Shown here: positions 46,245 to 55,204 of the stretch, in pieces | How positions within the stretch are numbered: the first letter of the stretch is position 1 | Layout of the letters: every line of letters starts with the position of its first letter | Origin: Mesorhizobium sp. M4B.F.Ca.ET.058.02.1.1 | GTDB lineage: Bacteria; Pseudomonadota; Alphaproteobacteria; Rhizobiales; Rhizobiaceae | Direction: 5' to 3' | NCBI RefSeq assembly: GCF_003952505.1 | Contig: NZ_CP034450.1 | Span: forward strand, 5,338,501-5,402,500 | Length of the DNA stretch: 64,000 bases | Notes under the pieces: model-generated | The model's input: the letters and a program-made list of their open reading frames with translations, nothing else | Told to the model about the DNA's origin: nothing | Database searches by the model: none | Position numbers and translations under genes: made by a program

Positions 46245-46730
46245 CTAGCCCAAGCTTTCGATCAGCTTCCCGAGCAATCTCGCGAGCGTCTCCCGCTCCT
46301 CGCGCGTCAGTCCGGCGAGGATGTCATGTTCGTTGGCGACATGGGCGACGAGTGCCTCATCGGTCACGGCCAGGCCCTTTTCGGTGAGCGCAACGACAAC
46401 CCCGCGCCGGTCGCTGGGGTGCGGCGCGCGCATGATCAAACCGGCCTTTTCCAGCCGGTCGAGGCGGGCGGTCATGGCGCCGGAAGTCACCATCGTCGCC
46501 TCGTAGAGATCGGTCGGCGTCAGCGCGTAGGGCTTGCCGGACCGGCGCAGGGTCGCCAGCACGTCGAACTCGCCTTGCTGCAATCCGAAGCGGGCAAACA
46601 GCGGCGCCAGCCGCTCGCGCGAGATCAGCGAGGCGGCTTCGTTCAGCCGTCCGATCACGGCCATAGGCGAGACGTCCAGGTCTGGCCGTTCCCTTTGCCA
46701 CTGCTCGATCGCCCTTGCCGCCCGATCCAT
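46245..46730 (-). CDS. MarR-family regulator
   Basis: 161 residues with a winged helix. The DNA-reading part is LTPTDLYEATMVTSGAMTARLDRLEKAGLI and the wing contains HPSDRRGVVVALTEKG. It is divergent from an EamA transporter gene over 101 bases that hold a strong promoter and a partly symmetrical TATCTT...AAGA sequence. I infer that it represses the transporter until a ligand binds. Confidence 0.9.
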   Translation of the reverse strand: MDRAARAIEQWQRERPDLDVSPMAVIGRLNEAASLISRERLAPLFARFGLQQGEFDVLATLRRSGKPYALTPTDLYEATMVTSGAMTARLDRLEKAGLIMRAPHPSDRRGVVVALTEKGLAVTDEALVAHVANEHDILAGLTREERETLARLLGKLIESLG

Positions 46731-46750
46731 CTATCTCACCGAAAAGTATC

Positions 46751-46778
46751 TTGACATAAAGAATCTCTGCACTATGTT
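46751..46778 (+). promoter_or_regulatory. Promoter of EamA gene with overlapping candidate MarR operator
   Basis: TTGACA (46751-46756) and TATGTT (46773-46778) are 16 bases apart. The imperfect inverted repeat TATCTTGACATAAAGA at 46747-46762 covers the -35 box. This fits a MarR-type repressor blocking RNA polymerase, but the symmetry is weak. Confidence 0.5.
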
Positions 46779-46831
46779 ATCGCAAAACACAATAGCGGCC
46801 AAGCGCCGCGATTGAACTACGGGACCATCTG

Positions 46832-47746
46832 ATGAAATTTCTCTGGGACTCGGCTGCCGGCCTGCTGGTCGTCACCGGCAGCCTGCTCGGCCTGACGCTG
46901 CCGTTCGGCAAGCTGGCGACGGCGGCCGGTGTGCCGGCCATGGTCTGGGCCTTCGTCATCTCGCTCGGCGCCGGCGGCGTGCTGTTGCTGGCGCTTCTTT
47001 TGCGCGGCGAGCGTATTCGGCTGACGGCACACAGGCTGCGCTATTTCTTCATCACCGCGGCAGTGTCCTATGCCTTCCCCAATTTGTTGATGTTCTCGGC
47101 CATTCCGCATCTCGGCGCCGGTTACACCGGCATCATGTTCACGCTGTCGCCGGTCGTCACGCTGGTGTTCTCGATCCTACTCGGCGTCAGGCGGCCGAAT
47201 CTGCTCGGTGTCGTCGGCATCGCCGTCGGCTTCGTCGGTGCGGTGATGGTAGCGGTCACGCGCGGCGAGGCCGGCCAGCCGGCCGAGTTCTTCTGGGTGG
47301 CGGTCGGGCTGCTGATCCCGGTCAGCCTCGCCGCCGGCAATATCTACCGCACCGTCGACTGGCCCGAAGAGACCGGTCCGATCGAGCTTGCCGTCGGCAG
47401 CCATCTGGCCTCGGCCACGCTGCTGCTGGCAGGCATTCTGGCCTTGCTGGGCAAGAGCGCATTTGTCCCGCTCAGCGGCGTGCCGCTGGTGGTCGCCGGC
47501 CAGGTGGCGTCGGCCTCGGCGATGTTTGCCTTCTTCTTCCGCCTGCAGGCGGTCGGCGGCCCGGTCTATCTCAGCCAGATCGGCTACGTCGCGGCTGCTG
47601 TCGGCCTGTTCGCCGGCACGATCTTCCTTGGCGAGCACTACCAGTTGCTGACCTGGATGGGTGCGATGATCATCACCGCTGGCGTGTTCATCACCACCAG
47701 GGCGCAGAGCCAGACCAGTGCCAGGCTGCAGGGTCAGGCAGCGTGA
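46832..47746 (+). CDS. EamA-family (DMT) transporter under MarR control
   Basis: 304 residues with ten helices in two EamA repeats, beginning MKFLWDSAAGLLVVTGSLLGLTLPFGKLA. The substrate is unknown. It faces a MarR gene whose product probably controls it. This pair is inserted between the DUF1178 gene and ubiG, so it looks like an accessory pair. The EamA protein at 20170-21081 is a distinct member. Confidence 0.88.
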   Translation: MKFLWDSAAGLLVVTGSLLGLTLPFGKLATAAGVPAMVWAFVISLGAGGVLLLALLLRGERIRLTAHRLRYFFITAAVSYAFPNLLMFSAIPHLGAGYTGIMFTLSPVVTLVFSILLGVRRPNLLGVVGIAVGFVGAVMVAVTRGEAGQPAEFFWVAVGLLIPVSLAAGNIYRTVDWPEETGPIELAVGSHLASATLLLAGILALLGKSAFVPLSGVPLVVAGQVASASAMFAFFFRLQAVGGPVYLSQIGYVAAAVGLFAGTIFLGEHYQLLTWMGAMIITAGVFITTRAQSQTSARLQGQAA

Positions 47747-47774
47747 GCTCCGAGATCGATGCCGAGGAGATCGC

Positions 47775-48524
47775 TCAGACCGATCCCTTTTCGGCCAGCA
47801 CCATGTAGTTGACGTCCATGTCCTTCGACCGCTGCCAGCGGTCGGCCAGCGGATGGTAGACGACGCCGGTGCGGTCGATGATGGTCAGGCCGGCAGCACC
47901 AAGCGCCTTTTCCAGTTCTTCCGGCCGCACCAACTTGCCGAACTGGTGTGTGCCGCGCGGCAGCCAGCGCAGCACATATTCGGCGCCGATGATGGCAAGG
48001 CCGAGCGCCTTCAGCGTGCGGTTGATGGTGGCGACGAACATGATGCCGCCGGGCTTGACCATCTGGCCGCATTTGGCGACGAACAGGTCGATGTCGGCGA
48101 CGTGCTCCACCACTTCCATGTTGAGGATGACGTCGAATGTCTCGCCGGCGTCGGCGAGGTCCTCCGCCGTCGTGGCGCGGTAGTCGACACTGACGCCGAC
48201 CTCGGCCGCATGCAGCTTTGCCACCTCGATGTTGGTGACGGAAGCGTCGGCGCCGACCACTTCGGCGCCGAGCCTGGCCATCGGCTCGCACAAAAGCCCG
48301 CCGCCGCAGCCGATGTCGAGAAAACGCAGGCCCTCGAACGGCCGCGCCGCGCGCGGATCGCGGCCAAAGCGTGCCGCCACCTGGTCGCGGATGTAGGCAA
48401 GCCGGACCGGATTGAACTTGTGCAGCGGCCTGAATTTGCCGTTCGGGTTCCACCATTCAGCGGCAAGCGCGGAGAAGCGTTCCACTTCTCCGGCATCGAT
48501 CGTCGACCGTCGGGGTTCTGACAT
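47775..48524 (-). CDS. ubiG: Ubiquinone biosynthesis O-methyltransferase
   Basis: 249 residues. The SAM loop is [16 protein letters not shown] (about 65-80). [25 protein letters not shown] at 18-42 is diagnostic of UbiG. It carries out both O-methylations in ubiquinone synthesis. The ATG at 48524 gives [17 protein letters not shown], the usual start. It ends 28 bases from the convergent EamA stop. Confidence 0.95.
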   Translation of the reverse strand: MSEPRRSTIDAGEVERFSALAAEWWNPNGKFRPLHKFNPVRLAYIRDQVAARFGRDPRAARPFEGLRFLDIGCGGGLLCEPMARLGAEVVGADASVTNIEVAKLHAAEVGVSVDYRATTAEDLADAGETFDVILNMEVVEHVADIDLFVAKCGQMVKPGGIMFVATINRTLKALGLAIIGAEYVLRWLPRGTHQFGKLVRPEELEKALGAAGLTIIDRTGVVYHPLADRWQRSKDMDVNYMVLAEKGSV

Positions 48525-48689
48525 GGGGCGGGTCTCCTCGAACGCTAGGAAGTCGGTTGCCGGGCCGCGAATGTCAAGGCGGCTTTTCTCGACAGCTGCC
48601 ATACCGATGCGCGGCGGCGCATCTGGTGACGCCGGCCACATCCTTCAGTCGCGGCAGCTTGGCCGTCGGTCGGCAGGCGCGACGGCGGG

Positions 48690-48986
48690 TCAACTGGCGA
48701 GCGCGACCGCCAGGTGCTTCATGTCGACGCTGGCGGGATCGATGGCACGCATGGCGTCGCAATCGCCGATCTCCGCCATGATCCGGCCGGCGGCGGCAAG
48801 CGCCTGCTCGCGGCTTTGCCAGCGCACCAGATCGACCCAGCCGCCGTTGTCCTGCCTGGCCAGGCAGCGGCTGAGGAAACCGGGCTGCCGCGTCAGCCAG
48901 TCGCTGAGCAGGCCGTTGCCGGCGACAAAGCCCGCTTCGGTTCCGGGCTTCAACCGGAAGGTGACGATTTCCAGGGTCTCGGCCAT
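48690..48986 (-). CDS. Small ABM/EthD-like dimeric alpha-beta barrel protein
   Basis: 98 residues with the beta-alpha-beta pattern of antibiotic-monooxygenase-like proteins: ETLEIVTFRLKPGTE, a DWLTRQPGFLSR helix and strand, and WVDLVRWQSREQALAAA. The catalytic residues are not obvious, so enzyme activity is uncertain. It lies between ubiG and lysC on the minus strand. Confidence 0.7.
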   Translation of the reverse strand: MAETLEIVTFRLKPGTEAGFVAGNGLLSDWLTRQPGFLSRCLARQDNGGWVDLVRWQSREQALAAAGRIMAEIGDCDAMRAIDPASVDMKHLAVALAS

Positions 48987-49118
48987 CTATCCTCCTCGTT
49001 GTCGGGCTTCCAGGTTCATCTATCGCATGACCTGGTGCTCAAATCTGTCAGCAACCCCGATATTTTCAATGCGAATCGTTGTTGCGCGCCATGCTTGCGA
49101 AATCCTGATCATTTGGCT

Positions 49119-49164
49119 AAGGAGGCCGCGCATTCAGCACCCGGCCTTGGCCGGCGTGTTTTTT
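49119..49164 (+). terminator. Terminator-like hairpin in the lysC leader
   Basis: A CCGGCC/GGCCGG stem with flanking CAC/GTG pairs (49138-49158) is followed by six Ts (49159-49164), an intrinsic terminator 43 bases before the lysC ATG. No plus-strand gene lies upstream that would need it. An AAGGAGG sequence at 49119-49125 has no standard start codon at usual spacing, and GGAGGCCG nearby could pair with CGGCTCC (49165-49171) as an alternative structure. This suggests attenuation of lysC or the 3' end of a small RNA. Confidence 0.6.
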
Positions 49165-49206
49165 CGGCTCCACGGCCCAGCATCCAGTCAAAGGCATTTC
49201 GTTTCC

Positions 49207-50460
49207 ATGGCGCGCATCGTGATGAAATTCGGCGGAACGTCCGTCGCCGACATCGCCCGCATCCGCAACGTGGCGCGCCATGTCAAACGCGAGGTCGACG
49301 CCGGCCATGAGGTCGCCGTCGTGGTCTCGGCGATGGCCGGCAAGACCAATGAACTGGTCGGCTGGACGCGCGAGGCCTCGCCGATGCACGACGCGCGCGA
49401 ATATGACGCCGTGGTCGCCTCCGGCGAGCAGGTCACGGCCGGCCTGCTGGCGATCACGCTGCAGAACATGGGCGTGCACGCCCGCTCATGGCAGGGCTGG
49501 CAGATCCCGATCAAGACCGACAACGCGCATGGCGCGGCGCGCATCCTCGACATCGACGGCGCCTTCCTGATCAAGCGCTTCGGCGAGGGCCAGGTCGCCG
49601 TCATCGCCGGCTTCCAGGGCATCGGGCCGGACAACCGCATCGCGACGCTGGGCCGCGGCGGCTCCGACACGAGTGCCGTGGCCATCGCGGCGGCGGTCAA
49701 GGCCGACCGCTGCGACATCTACACCGATGTCGACGGCGTCTACACCACCGATCCGCGCATCGAGCCGAAGGCGCGGCGGCTGGCCAAGATTTCCTTCGAG
49801 GAAATGCTCGAAATGGCCTCGCTCGGCGCCAAGGTGCTGCAGGTGCGCTCGGTCGAGCTTGCCATGGTGCACAGGGTGCGTACCTTCGTGCGGTCGTCCT
49901 TCGACGATCCCGACGCGCCCGGAATGGGGGATTTGCTCAATCCGCCCGGAACGCTTATTTGCGACGAGGAAGAGATCGTGGAACAGCAGGTCGTCACCGG
50001 AATTGCCTACGCCAAGGACGAGGCGCAGATTTCGCTGCGCCGCGTCGGCGATCGCCCCGGCGTTGCCGCCGGCATCTTCGGGCCGCTGGCCGAAGCCAAC
50101 ATCAATGTCGACATGATCGTCCAGAACATCTCCGAGGACGGCAAGTTCACCGACATGACCTTCACGGTGCCGTCGGGCGACGTCGACAAGGCGCTTGCGG
50201 TGCTGGAGCGTCTAAAAGCCGATGTCGGCTATGACGTGGTGCAGTCGGAAGCCGGCATGTCGAAGGTGTCGGTCATCGGCATCGGCATGCGCAGCCACGC
50301 GGGTGTCGCCGCCACCGCCTTCAAGGCGCTGGCCGACAAGGCGATCAATATCCGCGCCATCACCACTTCCGAGATCAAGATTTCGATACTGATCGACGGT
50401 CCGTATACCGAATTGGCGGTTCGCACTTTGCATTCCGTCTACGGTCTGGATAAGCAATAG
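49207..50460 (+). CDS. lysC: Aspartate kinase
   Basis: 417 residues. The kinase motif is KFGGTSV (7-13), with the conserved SGEQVTAGLLA and GRGGSDTSA segments. Two C-terminal ACT domains (about 265-417) bind lysine and threonine for feedback control. It phosphorylates aspartate, opening lysine, methionine, threonine and diaminopimelate synthesis. An in-frame extension upstream to 48412 is not believed because MARIVMKFGGTS is the standard start. The leader hairpin suggests transcriptional control. Confidence 0.95.
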   Translation: MARIVMKFGGTSVADIARIRNVARHVKREVDAGHEVAVVVSAMAGKTNELVGWTREASPMHDAREYDAVVASGEQVTAGLLAITLQNMGVHARSWQGWQIPIKTDNAHGAARILDIDGAFLIKRFGEGQVAVIAGFQGIGPDNRIATLGRGGSDTSAVAIAAAVKADRCDIYTDVDGVYTTDPRIEPKARRLAKISFEEMLEMASLGAKVLQVRSVELAMVHRVRTFVRSSFDDPDAPGMGDLLNPPGTLICDEEEIVEQQVVTGIAYAKDEAQISLRRVGDRPGVAAGIFGPLAEANINVDMIVQNISEDGKFTDMTFTVPSGDVDKALAVLERLKADVGYDVVQSEAGMSKVSVIGIGMRSHAGVAATAFKALADKAINIRAITTSEIKISILIDGPYTELAVRTLHSVYGLDKQ

Positions 50461-50541
50461 CAAGACTGAATCAGTTGTTGCGTGAGTGCCGGGCGCGGCG
50501 GAAACTGCGCCGGCAAGGACTCTATTGGAGAAGAAGCCGCG

Positions 50542-52812
50542 ATGCGTGATACGGCCAGTGGCCCGCGCGTTCTGCTGAAGCGGCTCCGCGAGCTCATGCA
50601 GGAGCCGCTGGAGCCGCAGGAGCGGCTCGACCGCATCGTGCGCGACATCGCCTCCAACATGGTCGCCGAGGTGTGCTCGCTCTATGTGCTGCGCGCTGAT
50701 TCGGTTCTCGAGCTCTACGCCACCGAAGGTCTCAATCCGAACGCCGTCCACCTGGCGCAGTTGCGGCTCGGCCAGGGTCTCGTCGGCACCATCGCCGCCA
50801 GCGCACGGCCGCTCAACCTCTCCAACGCGCAGGAGCATCCGGCCTTCGCCTACCTGCCGGAGACCGGCGAAGAGATCTACAACTCCTTCCTCGGCGTGCC
50901 AGTGCTCAGGGCAGGGCGGACGCTTGGCGTGCTCGTGGTGCAGAACAAGACCATGCGCCACTACCGCGACGATGAAGTCGAGGCTCTGGAAACGACGGCA
51001 ATGGTCATCGCCGAGATGATCGCCACCGGCGATCTCGCCAGGCTGACCCGCCCGGGCCTGGAGCTCGACCTGCGCCGCCCCGTCAGCTTCACCGGCCTTT
51101 CCTTCAACGAAGGCGTCGGGCTCGGCCATGTCGTGCTGCACGAACCGCGCATCGTCGTCACTAATTTGTTCAACGAGGACAGCGAGGAGGAAGTCCGCCG
51201 GCTGCAGACCTCGCTCGGCTCGCTCAGGCTCTCCATCGATGACATGCTGGAGCGCCGCGAGGTCGCCTTCGAGGGCGAACACCGCGAGGTGCTCGAAGCC
51301 TATCGCATGTTCGCCAACGACAGCGGCTGGGTGCGCCGGCTGGAGGAGGCGATCCGCAACGGCCTGACGGCGGAAGCGGCGGTGGAGAAGGTGCAGAGCG
51401 ACATGCGCGCCCGCATGCTGCACATGACCGACCCCTATCTGCGCGAGCGGATGAGTGATTTCGATGACCTTGCCAACCGCCTGCTGCGCCAACTGATGGG
51501 GCGCGGGCCGGAGGATGTCGCGGCGTCGCTGCCGAAGGATGCCATCCTCGTCGCCCGCTCGATGGGCGCGGCCGAACTGCTCGACTACCCCAGGGACAAG
51601 CTGCGCGGCGTCGTGCTGGAGGACGGGGCCGCGACCAGCCACGTCGTCATCGTGGCGCGAGCCATGGGCATTCCCGTCGCCGGACAGATGAAGGGCGCCG
51701 TTTCCATGGCGGAAAACGGCGACGCCATCATCGTCGACGGCGAGGAGGGCACGATCCACCTCAGGCCGCAGCCCGACCTCGAAGCCGCCTATGCCGAGAA
51801 GGTGCGCTTCCGCGCGCGGCGGCAGGAGGTCTATCGCGAGCTGCGCAAGAAGCCGTCGGTGACCAAGGACGGTGTTGCTGTCGATCTGCTGATGAATGCC
51901 GGGCTTGCTGTCGACCTGCCGCAGCTTGCCGAGTCGGGCGCGGCCGGAATCGGCTTGTTCCGCACCGAGCTGCAGTTCATGGTCGCCTCGACCTTTCCGC
52001 GCGCCGAGGCGCAGGAGCGGCTCTATCGCGACGTGCTCGATGCCGCGCGCGGCAAGCCGGTGACCTTTCGCACCATCGACATCGGCGGCGACAAGGTGCT
52101 GCCTTACTTCAAGGGGGCGTTGCAGGAGGAGAACCCGGCGCTCGGCTGGCGGGCGATCCGGCTCACCCTCGACCGCCCGGGTCTGCTCAGGACGCAGATC
52201 CGTGCCTTGCTCAAGGCCTGCGGCGGCCGAGAGCTCAAGCTGATGCTGCCGATGGTGACGGAGCTCGGCGAGATCGCGCAGGCGCGCGAGATCATCGACC
52301 GAGAGGTCAGGCACCTGTCGCGCTTTGCACACCATCTGCCGACCAGCTTGAAGCTCGGCGCCATGCTGGAAGTGCCGTCGCTGCTGTTTCAGCTAGACGA
52401 ACTGATGAAGGCGGTGGACTTCGTCTCGGTCGGCTCCAACGACCTGTTCCAGTTCGTCATGGCGGTCGATCGCGGCAACACGCAATTGTCGGACCGCTTC
52501 GACACGCTGTCGGCGCCGTTCCTGCGGGTTCTGAAGACGATCGCCGACGCCGGCGTGCGCAACCACACGCCGGTGACGCTGTGCGGCGAACTGGCCGGAA
52601 AACCCATATCCGCAATGGCGCTGATCGGCCTCGGCTATCGCTCGATCTCGATGTCGCCGGCTTCGATCGGCCCGGTCAAGGCGATGCTGACCGAATTGCC
52701 GCTGGACGAATTGCAAGCCTTCTTCGCCGACAATCTGATGGCGCCGGCGCAGGGGCTGCCGATGCGCGCCCTGCTGCAAGCCTTTGCCGACGACCGCTCG
52801 ATTCCGCTCTAG
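50542..52812 (+). CDS. ptsP: PEP-protein phosphotransferase of nitrogen PTS (EI-Ntr)
   Basis: 756 residues. An N-terminal GAF domain (about 15-165) senses glutamine in related proteins. The EI part follows, with phospho-accepting His367 in GAATSHVVIVARAMGIP. The PEP-binding barrel contains GIGLFRTELQFM and GSNDLFQFVMAVDR. It starts the phosphate relay to NPr and EIIA-Ntr, which regulate potassium, nitrogen and PHB metabolism. The ATG at 50542 follows GGAGAAG. A palindromic element directly follows the stop. Confidence 0.95.
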   Translation: MRDTASGPRVLLKRLRELMQEPLEPQERLDRIVRDIASNMVAEVCSLYVLRADSVLELYATEGLNPNAVHLAQLRLGQGLVGTIAASARPLNLSNAQEHPAFAYLPETGEEIYNSFLGVPVLRAGRTLGVLVVQNKTMRHYRDDEVEALETTAMVIAEMIATGDLARLTRPGLELDLRRPVSFTGLSFNEGVGLGHVVLHEPRIVVTNLFNEDSEEEVRRLQTSLGSLRLSIDDMLERREVAFEGEHREVLEAYRMFANDSGWVRRLEEAIRNGLTAEAAVEKVQSDMRARMLHMTDPYLRERMSDFDDLANRLLRQLMGRGPEDVAASLPKDAILVARSMGAAELLDYPRDKLRGVVLEDGAATSHVVIVARAMGIPVAGQMKGAVSMAENGDAIIVDGEEGTIHLRPQPDLEAAYAEKVRFRARRQEVYRELRKKPSVTKDGVAVDLLMNAGLAVDLPQLAESGAAGIGLFRTELQFMVASTFPRAEAQERLYRDVLDAARGKPVTFRTIDIGGDKVLPYFKGALQEENPALGWRAIRLTLDRPGLLRTQIRALLKACGGRELKLMLPMVTELGEIAQAREIIDREVRHLSRFAHHLPTSLKLGAMLEVPSLLFQLDELMKAVDFVSVGSNDLFQFVMAVDRGNTQLSDRFDTLSAPFLRVLKTIADAGVRNHTPVTLCGELAGKPISAMALIGLGYRSISMSPASIGPVKAMLTELPLDELQAFFADNLMAPAQGLPMRALLQAFADDRSIPL

Positions 52813-52933
52813 ATTCACGTGAGGGCGGTCTGCAAATGTCGATTTTCTGCGCTTCCGGTGCTCATGTACCTAAATGTACATTCCGCTCCGGTTCTCCAAA
52901 TTCGCCATTTTCGACTCGCCCTGATGTGAATTC
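52811..52933. repeat. Long palindromic element, third full copy
   Basis: A 123-base imperfect palindrome with tips GATTCACGTGAGGGCG and CGCCCTGATGTGAATTC. The core has TTCTGCGCTTCCGGTGCTCATGTAC, a small hairpin and CCGCTCCGGTTCTC, matching the copies at 21551 and 24106. The arms differ again from both but stay self-complementary. It lies between the co-oriented ptsP and prfA genes, 18 bases before prfA starts. Confidence 0.85.
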
Positions 52934-52951
52934 GATCGAAGTTCCAAGCCC

Positions 52952-54031
52952 ATGATCAACCTGCCGCGCGACCGCATGGATCAAGTCGTGAAGCGTTTCG
53001 AGATGCTCGAAGCGCAGATGTCGGCCGGGCCGACTGCGGACGCCTATGTCCGGATGGCCTCGGAATACGCCGACATCCAGGAGATGGTAGCCAAGATCCG
53101 GGCGCTGCGCGCAGCCGAGCAGGAACAGGCCGACCTCGAGGCGATGCTCGCCGACAAGGGCACCGATGCCGAGATGCGGGCGCTCGCCGAGGCCGACCTT
53201 CCGCAAGTCGAGGACCGCATCGAGACGTTGCGGAAAGACATCCAGATCCTGCTCCTGCCCAAGGATGCCGCCGACGACAAGAACGCCATTCTGGAAATCC
53301 GCGCCGGCACCGGCGGCGACGAGGCGGCGTTGTTCGCCGGCGACCTGTTTCGCATGTATGAGCGCTACGCCGCCTCGCGCGGCTGGCGCTTCGAAGTGGT
53401 CTCCGCAAGCGACGGCGAGGTCGGCGGCTACAAGGAAATCATCGCCTCGGTGTCGGGCAAAGGCGTGTTCGCGCATCTGAAATTCGAGTCCGGCGTGCAC
53501 CGGGTGCAGCGCGTGCCGGCGACCGAGGCTGGCGGGCGCATCCACACCTCGGCGGCGACCGTCGCCGTGCTGCCGGAAGCGGAGGAGGTCGACATCGAGA
53601 TCCGGGCCGAAGACATCCGCATCGACACGATGCGCGCATCGGGTTCCGGCGGCCAGCACGTCAACACCACCGATTCGGCGGTGCGCATCACCCATTTGCC
53701 GACCGGCATCATGGTGGTGCAGGCGGAAAAGTCACAGCACCAGAACCGGGCGCGCGCCATGCAGATCCTGCGGGCGCGGCTCTATGACCTCGAACGCAGC
53801 AGGGCGGACGAGGAGCGCTCGGAATCGCGCAAGTCGCAGGTTGGCTCGGGCGACCGCTCGGAGCGCATCCGCACCTACAACTTCCCGCAAGGCCGCCTCA
53901 CCGACCACCGCATCAACCTCACTCTCTACAAGCTCGACCGGGTGATGATGGGCGAGCTCGACGAGGTCGTCGACGCGCTGATCTCCGACCACCAGTCGAA
54001 ACTGCTCGCCGACATTGGCCTCGATGGCTGA
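52952..54031 (+). CDS. prfA: Peptide chain release factor 1
   Basis: 359 residues. The catalytic GGQ is at 233-235 in [12 protein letters not shown], with the RF1-specific recognition loop upstream. It terminates translation at UAA and UAG. It overlaps prmC by eight bases; PrmC methylates the glutamine of this GGQ. The palindromic element upstream separates its transcript from ptsP. Confidence 0.96.
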   Translation: MINLPRDRMDQVVKRFEMLEAQMSAGPTADAYVRMASEYADIQEMVAKIRALRAAEQEQADLEAMLADKGTDAEMRALAEADLPQVEDRIETLRKDIQILLLPKDAADDKNAILEIRAGTGGDEAALFAGDLFRMYERYAASRGWRFEVVSASDGEVGGYKEIIASVSGKGVFAHLKFESGVHRVQRVPATEAGGRIHTSAATVAVLPEAEEVDIEIRAEDIRIDTMRASGSGGQHVNTTDSAVRITHLPTGIMVVQAEKSQHQNRARAMQILRARLYDLERSRADEERSESRKSQVGSGDRSERIRTYNFPQGRLTDHRINLTLYKLDRVMMGELDEVVDALISDHQSKLLADIGLDG

Positions 54032-54902
54032 CATTTTGCCCGGCACGCTCGGGCCGCTGCTGCGGGAGGCGCGGCAACGTCTGGCCGCCGCCGGCGTGGC
54101 CGATCCGACGCTGGATGCCAGGCTGCTCGTCGAGCATTTTTCCGGAACGACCCGCACCCAGGCCATCGCCGAGCCGGCGCGAACCGTGCCGGCGGAGGCG
54201 ATTGTGGCCATCGATGCGGCCCTGCGACGGCGCGTCGCAGGCGAGCCGGTGCACCGAATCCTCGGGTTTCGCGAGTTCTACGGACTGAGGCTATGGCTCT
54301 CGCCGGAGACGCTGGAGCCGCGCCCCGACACCGAGACGTTGGTCGAGGCGATCCTGCCCTTCGCCAAGGCAACGGCGGAGCGGCAAGGCGAATGCCGTAT
54401 CCTCGATCTCGGCACCGGTAGTGGCGCCATCGCGCTGGCGCTGCTTAGCGCCGTTCCCGGCGCTGTCGCGACCGGTGTCGACATAGCCGCGGGTGCGCTG
54501 GCCACAGCCATGCGCAATGCCCGTGACCTGGGGCTCGCCGACCGGTTCGAAACGCTTGAATCCAACTGGTTTGCAAAAGTTTCCGGCAGCTACCATGTAA
54601 TTGCCGCAAACCCTCCCTATATACCTCGGCAAGACATAGGAAATCTGCAGGACGAGGTCCGCGGTTTCGATCCGCATCTGGCGCTTGACGGCGGCGCGGA
54701 CGGTCTGGACCCCTACAGGATCATAGCCGCTGAGGCGGCGGGCTTTCTGGAAACCGAAGGCTTGGTCGTGGTCGAGATCGGCCACACGCAGCGAATCGAA
54801 GTGGCGGACATCTTCACGGCAGCCGGCTATCGGTTGGCCGATAAGTTTCGCGACCTCGGCGGTAACGACAGGGCTCTGGTGTTCGAACGCGCAAAGCCCT
54901 GA
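54024..54902 (+). CDS. prmC: Release factor glutamine methyltransferase
   Basis: 292 residues. NPPY at 196-199 (ANPPYIP) is the glutamine-binding motif, and the SAM loop [15 protein letters not shown] is near 130-145. It methylates the GGQ glutamine of RF1 and RF2. The ATG at 54024 overlaps prfA; a TTG nine bases earlier is also possible. The gene pair is coupled in most bacteria. Confidence 0.94.
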   Translation: MADILPGTLGPLLREARQRLAAAGVADPTLDARLLVEHFSGTTRTQAIAEPARTVPAEAIVAIDAALRRRVAGEPVHRILGFREFYGLRLWLSPETLEPRPDTETLVEAILPFAKATAERQGECRILDLGTGSGAIALALLSAVPGAVATGVDIAAGALATAMRNARDLGLADRFETLESNWFAKVSGSYHVIAANPPYIPRQDIGNLQDEVRGFDPHLALDGGADGLDPYRIIAAEAAGFLETEGLVVVEIGHTQRIEVADIFTAAGYRLADKFRDLGGNDRALVFERAKP

Positions 54903-55204
54903 TGCAGTGCGAAAAAGGGCTTGGCAATGCCCGGGAATGCAGCTAGGGTCAAAGTAGCCGGATGAGACGAAGCAGGCAGTGCTCTTAGCGATTCGGTTTT
55001 CCTTGGAAATAGCTGCCTTCTTGCGCGATCGACGCCAATGCTTCGTGCGGGAATCGTCCGGCAAGTGATGTAACCGGAACAGGATGGCACGTGGCGCCAA
55101 CGCAATTGATGCGGGCGAACGCCGGTGAAGAAACGAAACGGCTGGCTGCATGAGCGCCTCCGTTCGCGAAGAGTTTTCAAAAATTTCACACTGAAGAGAG
55201 TCGA
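54903..55204. other. Intergenic region between prmC and the DUF4167 gene
   Basis: This 302-base gap has no ORF, repeat copy or tRNA that I can recognise. A small GGGCTTGGCAATGCCC hairpin (about 54916-54931) without a T-run lies close after prmC. The end near 55160-55200 is A-rich (TTTTCAAAAATTTCACACTGAAGAGAG) and provides the GAAGAGAG ribosome binding site. A promoter for the DUF4167 gene is likely but not pinpointed. Confidence 0.55.

Noticed and set aside
48412..50460. Extended lysC frame of 682 codons
   Set aside because: The region before 49207 overlaps ubiG and has no aspartokinase similarity; the standard N-terminus starts at 49207.
50212..52335. 707-codon open frame on the minus strand opposite ptsP
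   Set aside because: Antisense shadow of ptsP; no domain is recognisable and the ptsP motifs are intact.
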